Origin: Cystobacter ferrugineus
Lineage (GTDB): Bacteria > Myxococcota > Myxococcia > Myxococcales > Myxococcaceae
Reading direction: 5' to 3'
Assembly: GCF_001887355.1 (NCBI RefSeq)
Contig: NZ_MPIN01000008.1
Coordinates: forward strand, 51,935-115,934
DNA: 64,000 nt
Part shown: positions 18,650-26,892 of the stretch, in pieces
How positions within the stretch are numbered: position 1 is the first letter of the stretch
How the letters are laid out: every line of letters starts with the position of its first letter
Notes under the pieces: model-generated
Told to the model about the DNA's origin: nothing
The model's database searches: none
What the model saw: only the letters and a program-made list of their open reading frames with translations
Program-made: the position numbers and the translations under genes

Positions 18650-19300
18650 CTAGCCCGCGTTGGGCGGCGCGTGCACGCCGATGAGGCCGAACTGCCCGTC
18701 ATCCTTGCGCCGGTACACCACGCACACCTCATGCGTGGCCGCGTGCTGGAAGACGTAGAAGTCCTGGTTGAGCAGGTTCATCTGCATCACCGCCTCATCC
18801 ACCGACATGGGCTTCACGGTGATCTCCGAGGTGCGCACGATGCGCTGCGCGGGGGCCTCGGCGGCCGGGGCGGCCTCGGGCGTGGCCGAGCGCAGGGCCT
18901 CGGCGGAGTCCGCGGCCTGATCGAGCACCTCCTCCTCGGGCAGCTCGAACACCTTGTGGCGCACCTTGAGGTTGTTCACCAGCCCCTGCCGGTGATGCAC
19001 GCGCTCGCGCCCGTGGTGGTTCTTGATCTTCTCCTTGTACTTGCGCAGCTGCGCCTCGATCTTGTCCATCGCGCTGTCGATGGACGCGTACATGTCCTCG
19101 CTCTTCTCCCTGCCGCGCAGCACCCACGCGCCCGAGTGGATGGTGATGTCCGCGTGGTGCAGGTGCCGCTCGAGCGACAACACCACGTGGGCTTCTCCGG
19201 CGCGATCCAGGTACTTGTTCACCCGCTCGACCTTCTCCTTCGCGTACTCCTTGAGGGAATCGGACGAACCGAACTGGCGGAAGGTGATGTTGAGCTGCAT
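18650..19300 (-). CDS. hpf: ribosome hibernation promoting factor, long form
   Basis: 216 aa. The N-terminal ribosome-binding domain (residues 1-105, MQLNITFRQF at the start) and the C-terminal dimerisation domain (about 155-210, TVKPMSVDEAVMQMNLL) are both present, with a Pro/Ala linker. This long type ties 70S ribosomes into inactive 100S dimers in resting cells. AAGGAGG before the ATG is near ideal. In many proteobacteria hpf follows rpoN directly; here six genes intervene. The 220 bp upstream hold no promoter I can name. Confidence 0.95.
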   Translation of the reverse strand: MQLNITFRQFGSSDSLKEYAKEKVERVNKYLDRAGEAHVVLSLERHLHHADITIHSGAWVLRGREKSEDMYASIDSAMDKIEAQLRKYKEKIKNHHGRERVHHRQGLVNNLKVRHKVFELPEEEVLDQAADSAEALRSATPEAAPAAEAPAQRIVRTSEITVKPMSVDEAVMQMNLLNQDFYVFQHAATHEVCVVYRRKDDGQFGLIGVHAPPNAG

Positions 19301-19521
19301 GCGTTTCTGCCTCCTTGTTGGGGCCGAAGAGGAACAACGGGACCGCACCCCGATCAGAAACGCTCCACCGCTTCGAATGCAACCCACCCACTTCACAGGA
19401 TGGTTGCTCGTACACCACTCGGCAGGCAGTGTCGTCTCGACTTTCCAATTGGGCTGGATTTCCAACACGCGGTGTGTGTGGGCGAGGCCACCGCGCGTCG
19501 GAGCCAGGGAGACGCGAGGGA

Positions 19522-21132
19522 TTAGAGAGGCAGCTCGACGACGAAAGCCGCGCCTCGTCCACCGGGTCCGGGCTCCACGAACACGCGGCCCTGGTGGCCC
19601 TCGACGCACTGGCGCACGATGAAGAGTCCCAGGCCGAGTCCTCCCGCGCGCGACTCGCCCTGCACCTGCTCGAAGCGCGCGAAGATGCGCTCGCGATCCG
19701 CTTCCGGCACACCGGGCCCCTCGTCGCGCACCACCAGCCGCGCGCCTCCGGCGTAGCGCTCCAGCACGACTTCCACCGGGTGTCCCCCGCCGTGGCGCAG
19801 GGCATTGAACAGCAGGTTGACGAGCACCTGCTCCACCCGCAGCCGATCGAAGCGTCCCACCACGCGCGGCTCGATGAAACCGACGAGCGACACGCCGGCC
19901 GTGCGCGCCTCGTCCTCCATGCGCGCCACCACCTCGGACACCAGCGCCGACAGGTCTCCGGTGGAGAAGATGAAGTCGAGCTGGCCGTGGCGGATGCGGC
20001 TGACGTCCAACAGGTTGTCGCCCAGCGTCCCCAGACGCCGCAGGCCCCGGTCAATGGCATCCAGGCGTGCCTGCACCCGGGGCGCCATCAGCGGGGTGGT
20101 GACGTCCTCCTCGCCCAGCCGCCGCAACATCTGCACCTGCAGGGTCAGACCCGTCAGGGGCGTCTTGAGCTCATGGCCCGCGAGCGACAGGAAGTCCTCG
20201 CGCACGCGCACCGACTCCTGCAACGCCAGCTCCGTCTCCTTCAACTGGGTGATGTCGAGGATGGCACCGCGCACCACCACGGGCCGGCCGTCCCCATCGC
20301 GCAGCACCCGGGCCCGGCTGGTGAGCCAGCGCCACGAGCCCTCCACGCCCCGGACGCGGAAGGTGGAGGTATAGGCCTTCACGTCCTGGGTGAAGACGGT
20401 GGCGACCTGCGCCTCCACCTCGGGCCGGTCCTCGGGATGCAGCGCCTCCAGGAAGCGCTCGTGCGTCCACGTGGGCAGGGGCTCGGGGTAGCCGTAGAGC
20501 CGATCATGCCCCTCGGAGCGGAAGACCTGACCGGTGGCGAGGTTCGTCTCCCAGACGGCCATCTGCGCGGAGTCGAGCGCCACCTGGAAGCGCTCGCCCA
20601 GCAGCCGGAAGCGCTTCTCCGTCTGCTCCACCAGCGCCTGGGCCTCCTCGCGCTGGGTGATGTCGGTGGAGAGCACCCACAACTCCTCGCCCACCGGCAC
20701 CACCGACACCTCCAACCAGGTGCGCGGGGGCAGCGAGGCGAGGAAGCGCGAGGGCTGGCGCGACTCCAGGGCCGCCAGGAGCCGCTCGTGCAACGTGCGG
20801 CCCATCAGCCCGGGCGCCGCCGTCCACGGCTCCTGACCCCGGAGCCGCTCGGCCTCCACGCCCAGCAGGGCCGCCGCGCGCGTGTTGCACCGCAGCACCC
20901 GGCCCCGCTCGTCCAGGGACAGGAAGGCCTCGGCCATGTGCTCGAGCAACAGCTCGAAGCGCTCGTCCGGCGGAGGACGCGGGGTGTCGGAAGGGGAGCC
21001 AGGCGCCGGATGCGAACCGGGCACGGGTGAAGCAAGGGGCGCGCTCACCCCATCACGGTCGCTGGAGCGCCTGTTGCCGTCAAGCACCGCGACGGGTCGG
21101 GTAGCGAAGAAGACGCCGCGGGTGAGCCGCAC
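19522..21132 (-). CDS. PAS-PAS sensor histidine kinase
   Basis: Up to 536 aa, soluble. Two PAS domains (about residues 58-160 and 170-300, the second with the WRWLTSRARV pattern of a PAS/PAC region), then the H-box SLAGHELKTPL (about 318) and an ATPase domain with GGLGLGLFIV. No receiver or membrane segment and no adjacent response regulator, so it is an orphan kinase. The start is unsure: the GTG at 21132 lies inside a perfect hairpin and has no ribosome site; a GTG at 21048, just before the Pro-rich stretch, is also possible. Confidence 0.85.
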   Translation of the reverse strand: MRLTRGVFFATRPVAVLDGNRRSSDRDGVSAPLASPVPGSHPAPGSPSDTPRPPPDERFELLLEHMAEAFLSLDERGRVLRCNTRAAALLGVEAERLRGQEPWTAAPGLMGRTLHERLLAALESRQPSRFLASLPPRTWLEVSVVPVGEELWVLSTDITQREEAQALVEQTEKRFRLLGERFQVALDSAQMAVWETNLATGQVFRSEGHDRLYGYPEPLPTWTHERFLEALHPEDRPEVEAQVATVFTQDVKAYTSTFRVRGVEGSWRWLTSRARVLRDGDGRPVVVRGAILDITQLKETELALQESVRVREDFLSLAGHELKTPLTGLTLQVQMLRRLGEEDVTTPLMAPRVQARLDAIDRGLRRLGTLGDNLLDVSRIRHGQLDFIFSTGDLSALVSEVVARMEDEARTAGVSLVGFIEPRVVGRFDRLRVEQVLVNLLFNALRHGGGHPVEVVLERYAGGARLVVRDEGPGVPEADRERIFARFEQVQGESRAGGLGLGLFIVRQCVEGHQGRVFVEPGPGGRGAAFVVELPL

Positions 21133-21157
21133 CGTCTGGATTCAACAGACGGTGCGG
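21127..21157. terminator. perfect 12-bp inverted repeat, possible terminator of glsB-type gene
   Basis: Arms 21127-21138 and 21146-21157 pair without mismatch around a 7-base loop. It lies 62 bases past the stop of the gene at 21219-21488, where a terminator would be expected, but no T tract follows on either strand. If it is a terminator, the kinase must start downstream of 21132. Confidence 0.45.
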
Positions 21158-21218
21158 CCAGCCCGGGGCGTGGCACTCCGCCCGCCCCGGGTGCTGGGTG
21201 CGCGAGGCACCCGGTGCC

Positions 21219-21488
21219 TCAGACCCGCCGGTACGTCGTCCGATGGATGGCGCGCAGAATCAATAGCAGGACGACGGCGCCAACGAAGGCCACGATGATG
21301 GACGAGACGATGCCGCTGCCCGGAGCGCCCACGCCCATGGCGCGGAAGAGCCATCCGCCCAGGAACGCGCCCACGATGCCCACGACGATGTCGCCCACGA
21401 TGCCATAGCCCCCGCCCACGACCGCCGAGGCCAGCCAACCCGCGATGAGACCGATGAACAGCCAGAGCACCAGTGTTTCGAGACCCAT
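21219..21488 (-). CDS. GlsB/YeaQ/YmgE-family small membrane protein
   Basis: 89 aa, three hydrophobic helices separated by Gly-rich turns (GGGYGIVGDIVVGIVGAF), the pattern of the family often called transglycosylase-associated protein. Usually general-stress inducible; molecular role unsettled. GGAGG stands before the ATG. Monocistronic by spacing. Confidence 0.9.
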   Translation of the reverse strand: MGLETLVLWLFIGLIAGWLASAVVGGGYGIVGDIVVGIVGAFLGGWLFRAMGVGAPGSGIVSSIIVAFVGAVVLLLILRAIHRTTYRRV

Positions 21489-21582
21489 GTGTGACCCCTC
21501 CAAGTGATGACCACCCAAGAGGTAAGCACCCCGGAGACCGGAGGGAGGGGCGGCCGGGCGGACGAGCCCCTCTCCGGACCTT

Positions 21583-22302
21583 TCATCCAGGACGACGAAC
21601 TTCCACGCCCCGGGAACCGGCCACGATGAGCTCCGACGTCAGCCCGAGGAACAGGCCATGCTCCACGATGCCCGCCCGGGCCTGGAGCCGCGCGGCCAGC
21701 GCTTCCGGGTGCTCCAGGGCGCCCCAGGCGCAGTCGAGGATGAAGTGGCCCTGATCCGTCACGAAGGGTGAGCCCTCGGGGCCCAGGCGCTGGGTGACCC
21801 GGGCGCCCAGTCCTTCCAGGTAGAGCGCCTGCGAGCGCCAGCCAAACGGCAGCACCTCCACCGGCACCGCCCAGCGCGTGCCCAGCCGGGGGGACAACTT
21901 GCCCTCGTCCACCACGATGATCACCCGGCGGCTCGCCTGGGCGACGATCTTCTCGCGCAACAGCGCGCCGCCCCCGCCCTTGATGAGCCGCAGCTCCGGG
22001 TCCACCTCGTCCGCGCCGTCGATGCAGACATCCAACACGGGGTGCGCCTCCAACGTGGTGAGGGGGATGCCGAGCGACTCCGCCAGGACCGCCGTCCGCC
22101 GCGACGTCGGCACCCCCTTCACGTCCAGCAGCTTCCCCTCGCCGCGCAGCGCGGCCAGCCGGTGCACCACGAAGGCCGCGGTGCTTCCCGTGCCCAGCCC
22201 CACCACCATGCCCGGCTGGATGGACTCCACCGCGCGCTCGGCGGCCTCGCGCTTGTGCCGGTCGATGTCGTTGGCGGCACCCTTCTCGGGGGATGGGCTC
22301 AT
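21583..22302 (-). CDS. rpiA: ribose-5-phosphate isomerase A
   Basis: 239 aa pentose phosphate enzyme interconverting ribose 5-phosphate and ribulose 5-phosphate. Family motifs are GLGTGSTA (residues 35-42), DGADEVD (with the catalytic acid) and KGGGGALLREK. The start MSPSPEK has GGAG upstream. A candidate terminator/attenuator hairpin and a sigma-54 site lie 90-270 bases upstream (22388-22569), so its expression may depend on that element. Confidence 0.96.
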   Translation of the reverse strand: MSPSPEKGAANDIDRHKREAAERAVESIQPGMVVGLGTGSTAAFVVHRLAALRGEGKLLDVKGVPTSRRTAVLAESLGIPLTTLEAHPVLDVCIDGADEVDPELRLIKGGGGALLREKIVAQASRRVIIVVDEGKLSPRLGTRWAVPVEVLPFGWRSQALYLEGLGARVTQRLGPEGSPFVTDQGHFILDCAWGALEHPEALAARLQARAGIVEHGLFLGLTSELIVAGSRGVEVRRPG

Positions 22303-22387
22303 GGCGGGGCTCCTCGTGTTCGCGGCGCGGGGGGGGAAGTCTTTCGGACAAGGCGCAGCCTGGCCCGAGCCTCGCGCCCGGGCCCGC

Positions 22388-22430
22388 AAAAGATTTGGGG
22401 AGGAGCCGCCCCCCAGCGACTCCTCCCCAA
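22388..22430 (-). terminator. Rho-independent terminator of candidate RNA
   Basis: Perfect 11-bp arms 22395-22405 and 22420-22430 (TTGGGGAGGAG and its complement) around a 14-base loop, followed on the minus strand by ATCTTTTG. Confidence 0.72.
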
Positions 22431-22543
22431 CGAACAACCCCCACTACCGCCCCTGACAGGGCACTCCCCTCCAACAACGCTTCGACCCCCCACCCCCGAC
22501 CTGCCCGCCCCCGACCTGCCCACCCTTCCCCGTCACTGCGTGA
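22388..22543 (-). ncRNA. candidate sigma-54-dependent small RNA or rpiA leader
   Basis: Unannotated transcript predicted from signals alone. A near-consensus -24/-12 promoter at 22554-22569 gives a start near 22543, and an intrinsic terminator ends at about 22388, for some 156 bases. The RNA is G-rich, with a repeated GGGCAGGTCGGGGG motif (about 22490-22518), and no convincing peptide. It may be a free small RNA like the pair at 1-403, or a leader that ends before rpiA unless read through. No homologue known to me. Confidence 0.5.
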
Positions 22544-22553
22544 GCGGACATAG

Positions 22554-22569
22554 AGCATCGCGCGTGCCA
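22554..22569 (-). promoter_or_regulatory. sigma-54 promoter upstream of candidate RNA
   Basis: Minus strand reads TGGCACG-CGCG-ATGCT: the -24 half is a perfect match and the -12 half differs from TTGCT at one base. A palindrome CAGGAG-N4-CTCCTG (22579-22594) lies just upstream and may bind a regulator. Confidence 0.65.
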
Positions 22570-22631
22570 ACGGGTCCACAGGAGGAAACTCCTGGGATTT
22601 CGAGCCCTTGGGTTTCAGAGGAGGAACGGCC

Positions 22632-22670
22632 CGTCCCCGAGCCGGTAAGACTTACACGGAACCGGGGACG
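22632..22670. terminator. hairpin after the SDR gene
   Basis: CGTCCCCG (22632-22639) pairs with CGGGGACG (22663-22670), with further partial pairing inside. It lies 26 bases beyond the stop of the minus-strand SDR gene. No T tract, so it may be a weak or factor-assisted terminator. Confidence 0.35.
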
Positions 22671-22695
22671 GTGAGGGCACCGAAGTGGAGGGCAC

Positions 22696-23574
22696 TCAGG
22701 CGAGCAGCTTGCCGCCGGTGACGCCGAGCACCTCGCCGTTGACGTAGGTGGACTCGTCCGAGGCGAGGAACACGTAGGAGGGCGCCAGCTCGACGGGCTG
22801 ACCGGCGCGGCCGGTGGGGTTGTCCTCGCCGAAGGACTTCACCTTCTCCGCGTCGAAGGAGGCGGGGATGATGGGCGTCCACACGGGGCCGGGCGCCACG
22901 CAGTTGACGCGGATGCCGCGCTCGATGAGCTCCTGGGCCAGGCCCTTGGTGAAGGTGACGATGGCGCCCTTGGTGCACGCGTAGTCGAGGATGTTGGGCG
23001 AGGGCTGATAGGCCTGGATGGAGGCCGTGTTGATGATGGTGGAGCCCTTCTTCATGTGCGGCAGCGCGTAGCGCACCAGGTGGAACATCGCGAGGATGTT
23101 GGTGCGGAAGGTGCGCTCGAGCCGCTCGGAGGAGATCTCCTCGAACTTCTCCACCGCCTTGCCCTGGTAGGCGGCGTTGTTGACGAGGATGTCGATGCGG
23201 CCGAAGCGCTTCACCGTGTCCTCGACGAGGCGGCGGCACACGGCCTCATCCGTGAGATCTCCCCGGAAGGACACCACCTGGTGGCCGGACTCCTCGACGG
23301 CGCGCCGGGTCACCTCGGCGTCCTGGTCCTCGTTGAGGTAGCCGAAGGCCACGTCGGCGCCCTCGCGGGCGAACGCGAGGCACACCGCGCGGCCGATGCC
23401 ACTGTCGCCGCCGGTGACGAGCGCCACCCGGCCCTTCAGCCGGCCGAGCCCCTTGTACGAGGTCAGCCCGTAGTCGGGCTCGGGCGTCATCTTGGCCTCG
23501 AGGGCCGGCGCCGACTGCTCCTGAGGAGGCTGCGGGGGCTGGTTGCCAGCGGAACGCGGATCTTTCTGAGCCAT
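22696..23574 (-). CDS. SDR-family oxidoreductase, general-stress YhdF type
   Basis: 292 aa. A Pro/Gln-rich N-terminal extension (about 45 residues) precedes the Rossmann domain: GGDSGIG cofactor motif, NNAAYQ, catalytic Ser in NTASIQAYQ, and Tyr-Lys in YACTKGA. This long-N-terminus type is common among stress-induced aldehyde/alcohol reductases; the substrate is unknown. The fourth catalytic motif and the PGPVWTPIIP stretch are typical. Stands alone, 102 bases from the rimJ-like gene. Confidence 0.9.
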   Translation of the reverse strand: MAQKDPRSAGNQPPQPPQEQSAPALEAKMTPEPDYGLTSYKGLGRLKGRVALVTGGDSGIGRAVCLAFAREGADVAFGYLNEDQDAEVTRRAVEESGHQVVSFRGDLTDEAVCRRLVEDTVKRFGRIDILVNNAAYQGKAVEKFEEISSERLERTFRTNILAMFHLVRYALPHMKKGSTIINTASIQAYQPSPNILDYACTKGAIVTFTKGLAQELIERGIRVNCVAPGPVWTPIIPASFDAEKVKSFGEDNPTGRAGQPVELAPSYVFLASDESTYVNGEVLGVTGGKLLA

Positions 23575-23676
23575 GTCTGGAAGTCCTCGGGTTGGGTCTA
23601 CCCAGCCCACGGTGGGGAGGCCGGGAGTGACTGGCAACCACCGCGCGAGGACCCCACGCCCGGGAGGCGGGCGGGC

Positions 23677-24333
23677 TCAGCGACCGGTGACGTCCAGCTT
23701 GCGCGCGAGGCCCGCCTTCACCTCGGGCCACTCGGTATCGACGATGCTGTAGTAGGCCGAGTCGCGCACCTGACCGCCGCGCACCAGCATGTGGTGGCGC
23801 AGGATGCCCTCGAAGCGCGCGCCGAGCCGCTCGATGGCCGTGCGCGAGCGGGTGTTGCGCCGGTCGGTCTTGAGTTGCACGCGCATCACCCCGAGCGACT
23901 CGAAGGCATGCCGCAGCAGGAGGAACTTGCACTCGGTGTTCACCCGCGAGCGCCAGACGCGCCGGGCCAGCCACGTGCTGCCAATCTCCAGCGTGCGGTG
24001 CGTGCGTTGGATGTCCAGGTAGCGCGTGGTGCCCACCGGCGTGCCCGTCTCCCGCTCGAGGATGACGAAGGGCCGCTCCACCCCCGCCTCCGCGGCCTTC
24101 AGCGCGGCGGCGACGTAGGCCTCCACGTCCGCGGGCGTGCGCAGCACCGAGTTGAAGTGCTCGAAGATCTCCGGTTCGAGCAGCGCCGCGAGCCCGGGGA
24201 CATGCGCGAGGGCGAGCGGCTCGAGGCGCACGCTCCCGCCCTCCAGGGACACCGGAGGGACGACGAGTGGCGTGAGTTCACGCGTGGGGACGGGGCCGGA
24301 CTCGGGGCTCATGGCGGACATGGGACGCATCAT
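23677..24333 (-). CDS. GNAT acetyltransferase, RimJ/RimL type
   Basis: 218 aa acetyltransferase, Acetyltransf_3 fold. Core signatures are LEIGSTWLARRVWRSRVNTE (acetyl-CoA site region, about residues 112-131) and NTRSRTAIERLGA near the C-terminus, as in protein N-terminal or alanine acetylases. Four ATG codons compete; the first (24333) has GGAGG five bases upstream and is chosen. It lies 47 bases after rpoN on the same strand and may be read from the same transcript. Confidence 0.88.
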   Translation of the reverse strand: MMRPMSAMSPESGPVPTRELTPLVVPPVSLEGGSVRLEPLALAHVPGLAALLEPEIFEHFNSVLRTPADVEAYVAAALKAAEAGVERPFVILERETGTPVGTTRYLDIQRTHRTLEIGSTWLARRVWRSRVNTECKFLLLRHAFESLGVMRVQLKTDRRNTRSRTAIERLGARFEGILRHHMLVRGGQVRDSAYYSIVDTEWPEVKAGLARKLDVTGR

Positions 24334-24380
24334 GAACCCCTCCGGCTCTTCCGGACAGGCTTCCGCGGGAAGGCGCGAGG

Positions 24381-25892
24381 CTAGAAGTAGCGCTTGCGCT
24401 TGCTGCTCGGGAGGATGTTGAGCACCTCCCGGTACTTGGCCACGGTGCGCCGGGCGATCTCCGTGCCCTGGGCCTTGAGCAGCTCGACGATCTTCTGATC
24501 CGAGTAGGGGTTGCGCGGATCTTCCTGGCTGACGAGCTGCTTGATGTGGTGCTTGACGGCCTCGCTCGCGGTGTCGTCGCCGGACACGCGGGCGATGGAC
24601 GAGTTGAAGAAGTACTTCAGCTCGAAGATGCCCTGGGGCGTGTGCACGTACTTGTTCGTCGTCACGCGCGACACGGTGGACTCGTGCATGCCGATGTCCT
24701 CGGCCACGTCGCGCAGGATGAGCGGCTTGAGGTGCGCGATGCCCTGGTCGAGGAACTCGCGCTGGAACTTCACGATGCTCTCGGTGACCTTGTAGATGGT
24801 GCGCTGGCGCTGGTGGATGGAGCGGATGAGCCACTGGGCGCTTCGCAGCTTCTCCTGGATGAACTCCTTGGTCTGCCCGGGGCCCACCCCGCCCGCCTTG
24901 AGCGCGTTGCGGTACATGCCGGAGATGCGCAGCTTGGACAGGCCGTCGTCGTTGAGCACCACCGTGTAGTCGTCCTCCATCTTGTAGACGAACACGTCCG
25001 GGGTGATGAACTGCGCGTCGTCGCCGCTGAAGTTGCGGCCCGGCTTGGGATCCAGGCGCGGCAGGAGCTTGGAGGCCTCCACCACCTCGTCCAGCGGCAC
25101 CTTGAGATCCTTGGCGATCGCCGGGAGGTTCTTGCTCTCCAGGTACTTCATGTGGCGCTTGATGATGAGGCCGAGCAGCGGCGCGTGCTTGTCCTTGAGC
25201 GCGGCCACCTGGATGAGCAGGCACTCCTGCAAGTCCCGGGCGGCGCAGCCCTTGGGCTCCAGGTTCTGGATGCGGCGCAGGGTGCGCTCGGCCACGCTCA
25301 TGGGCACGTCCGCCTCGTTGGCCAGGCGGATGAGGGGGTCTCCCTCCACCTCCTCCAGCTTGAGGTAGCCGTCGTGATCCAGGTTGCCGAGGATGAGCAT
25401 GCCCACGCGGCGCTCGGCCTCGTTGAGCCGCAGCGTGCCGAGCTGCTCCTGCAAGTGGTCGACCAGGTCCTCCTTCTCCACCATGTTGGCTTCGAAGGAG
25501 GGCATGTCGTCCGTGGCCACGTTGCCCTTGTTGGACGCCGTGGTCGGCTCGTTGAACTGGTAGCTGTTGAGGTACGCCTCCCAGTCGATCTCCGGCGGAC
25601 CGTCCTTGTCCGCCTTGAACTCCGTCGCCGTGTCCGGGGTGCGCGCCTCGAAATCCCGGGGAATCTCGGTATTCGCCGCCTCCATGGAGGCCTCGCCCGG
25701 CTCCTTGTCCGTCAAGTCGCCGAAGGGCGCCTCGTCCGGCTGCTCCAGGAGCGGGTTCTGGTCCATCTCCTCCCGGACCTGCTCCAACAACTCCATGCGC
25801 GAGAGTTGCAGCAGCTTGATGGCCTGCTGCAGCTGGGGCGTCATCACCAGCTGCTGCGAAAGCTTCAGGCTCTGCTTGAGTTCCATCGCCAT
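24381..25892 (-). CDS. rpoN: RNA polymerase sigma-54 factor
   Basis: 503 aa. Region I at the N-terminus is Gln/Leu-rich (LKQSLKLSQQLVMTPQLQQA) and holds the polymerase closed until an AAA+ activator acts. An acidic region II follows (about 50-130), then the core-binding domain and the C-terminal DNA-binding part with the helix-turn-helix (HESTVSRVTTNKY) and the RpoN box ARRTVAKYRE that reads the -24 element. Complete in length. Lies downstream of lptB after a 262-bp gap that contains a sigma-54-like site, so self-regulation is possible. Confidence 0.97.
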   Translation of the reverse strand: MAMELKQSLKLSQQLVMTPQLQQAIKLLQLSRMELLEQVREEMDQNPLLEQPDEAPFGDLTDKEPGEASMEAANTEIPRDFEARTPDTATEFKADKDGPPEIDWEAYLNSYQFNEPTTASNKGNVATDDMPSFEANMVEKEDLVDHLQEQLGTLRLNEAERRVGMLILGNLDHDGYLKLEEVEGDPLIRLANEADVPMSVAERTLRRIQNLEPKGCAARDLQECLLIQVAALKDKHAPLLGLIIKRHMKYLESKNLPAIAKDLKVPLDEVVEASKLLPRLDPKPGRNFSGDDAQFITPDVFVYKMEDDYTVVLNDDGLSKLRISGMYRNALKAGGVGPGQTKEFIQEKLRSAQWLIRSIHQRQRTIYKVTESIVKFQREFLDQGIAHLKPLILRDVAEDIGMHESTVSRVTTNKYVHTPQGIFELKYFFNSSIARVSGDDTASEAVKHHIKQLVSQEDPRNPYSDQKIVELLKAQGTEIARRTVAKYREVLNILPSSKRKRYF

Positions 25893-25941
25893 TTCTGGGG
25901 TCTCCCGCCCTTTTCAATGCTCGACTTGACGGCGACCCGCC

Positions 25942-25957
25942 ATCAAGGACCGTGCCA
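25942..25957 (-). promoter_or_regulatory. sigma-54-like site upstream of rpoN
   Basis: Minus strand reads TGGCACG-GTCC-TTGAT, 50 bases before the rpoN start codon. The -24 half is perfect, but the -12 half lacks the C of the usually invariant GC, so activity is doubtful. Confidence 0.38.
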
Positions 25958-26154
25958 AGCTAACAAGCCCCCCCGACTTCGTCCAGTGCCCCTGGGTCCG
26001 GCGCACCCCTTGCAGGCAGTGAATTTCTCCTTTTATTCCGCGAACTTAGCAAACCTCGCGGATGACGGAGACGTTCAGGAATGGACGTGCGGACACCAGG
26101 CGACGAGGCAGGCGCGAGCGGGGCGACGTCCGCCCGGGGGCGGACGATCGGCCC

Positions 26155-26892
26155 TCACCCGGACTGCAAACGGAAACGCTCGCCGAGGTACACCGCTCGC
26201 GCCCGGGGTGAAGCGACGAGCTGCTCGGGCGTGCCCTCTTCGAGGATCTGCCCCTGTGCGATGATGTAGGCCCGATCACAGATGCCCAGGGTCTCCTGGA
26301 CGTTGTGGTCGGTGATGAGCACGCCCAGGCCACGGGACTTGAGCAGGGCGATCTGCGCCTGGATGTCGCCCACGTTGATGGGGTCCACGCCGGCGAAGGG
26401 CTCGTCGAAGAGGATGAAGCGCGGCTCGGGGATGAGCGAGCGGGCGATCTCCGTGCGGCGGCGCTCGCCCCCGGAGAGCACCTCGCCGGGGGCCTCGGCC
26501 ACGTGGCGCAGGTCGAACTCCTCCAGCAACTGCTCGGCCCGGCGCTCGCGGGCGGCGCGGTCCAGGCCCTTCTGCAGCTCGAGCACGGACAGGAAGTTCT
26601 GCCGCACGGTGAGCTTGCGGAAGATGGAGGACTCCTGGGGGAGGTAGCCCAGGCCGTGGACGGTGCGCCGGTGCATGGGCAGCGAGGTGAGATCCGCGCC
26701 CTCCATGCGCACCCGGCCGGCGTCGGGCCGCACCAGGCCCACCACCATGTTGAAGCTCGTCGTCTTGCCGGCGCCATTGGGGCCCAACAGGCCCACCACC
26801 TCCCCCTGCGCGACCTGGAAGGACACGCCCCGCACCACCTGACGCTTGTTGAAGGTCTTCTGCAGACCCTCCGCGAACAACCGGCCACTCAT
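26155..26892 (-). CDS. lptB: LPS export ABC transporter ATPase LptB
   Basis: 245 aa cytoplasmic ATPase that powers lipopolysaccharide extraction from the inner membrane. Walker [10 protein letters not shown] (residue 37 on), Q-loop YLPQESSIF, signature LSGGERRR, Walker B FILFDEP, and switch His in ITDHNV are all intact. Its ATG overlaps the lptA stop by 4 bases. The order lptC-lptA-lptB-rpoN matches that of E. coli. Confidence 0.96.
   Translation of the reverse strand: MSGRLFAEGLQKTFNKRQVVRGVSFQVAQGEVVGLLGPNGAGKTTSFNMVVGLVRPDAGRVRMEGADLTSLPMHRRTVHGLGYLPQESSIFRKLTVRQNFLSVLELQKGLDRAARERRAEQLLEEFDLRHVAEAPGEVLSGGERRRTEIARSLIPEPRFILFDEPFAGVDPINVGDIQAQIALLKSRGLGVLITDHNVQETLGICDRAYIIAQGQILEEGTPEQLVASPRARAVYLGERFRLQSG

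Noticed and set aside
19370-19400. Possible sigma-54 promoter before hpf (GGGTTGCATT on the minus strand)
   Set aside because: The -12 half is fair but nothing like TGG lies at the correct distance upstream.
26037-26062. Hairpin TCCGCGA/TCGCGGA past lptB's neighbourhood as a terminator
   Set aside because: It lies upstream of the lptB stop side rather than following a gene end correctly, and is followed by A rather than T on the minus strand.
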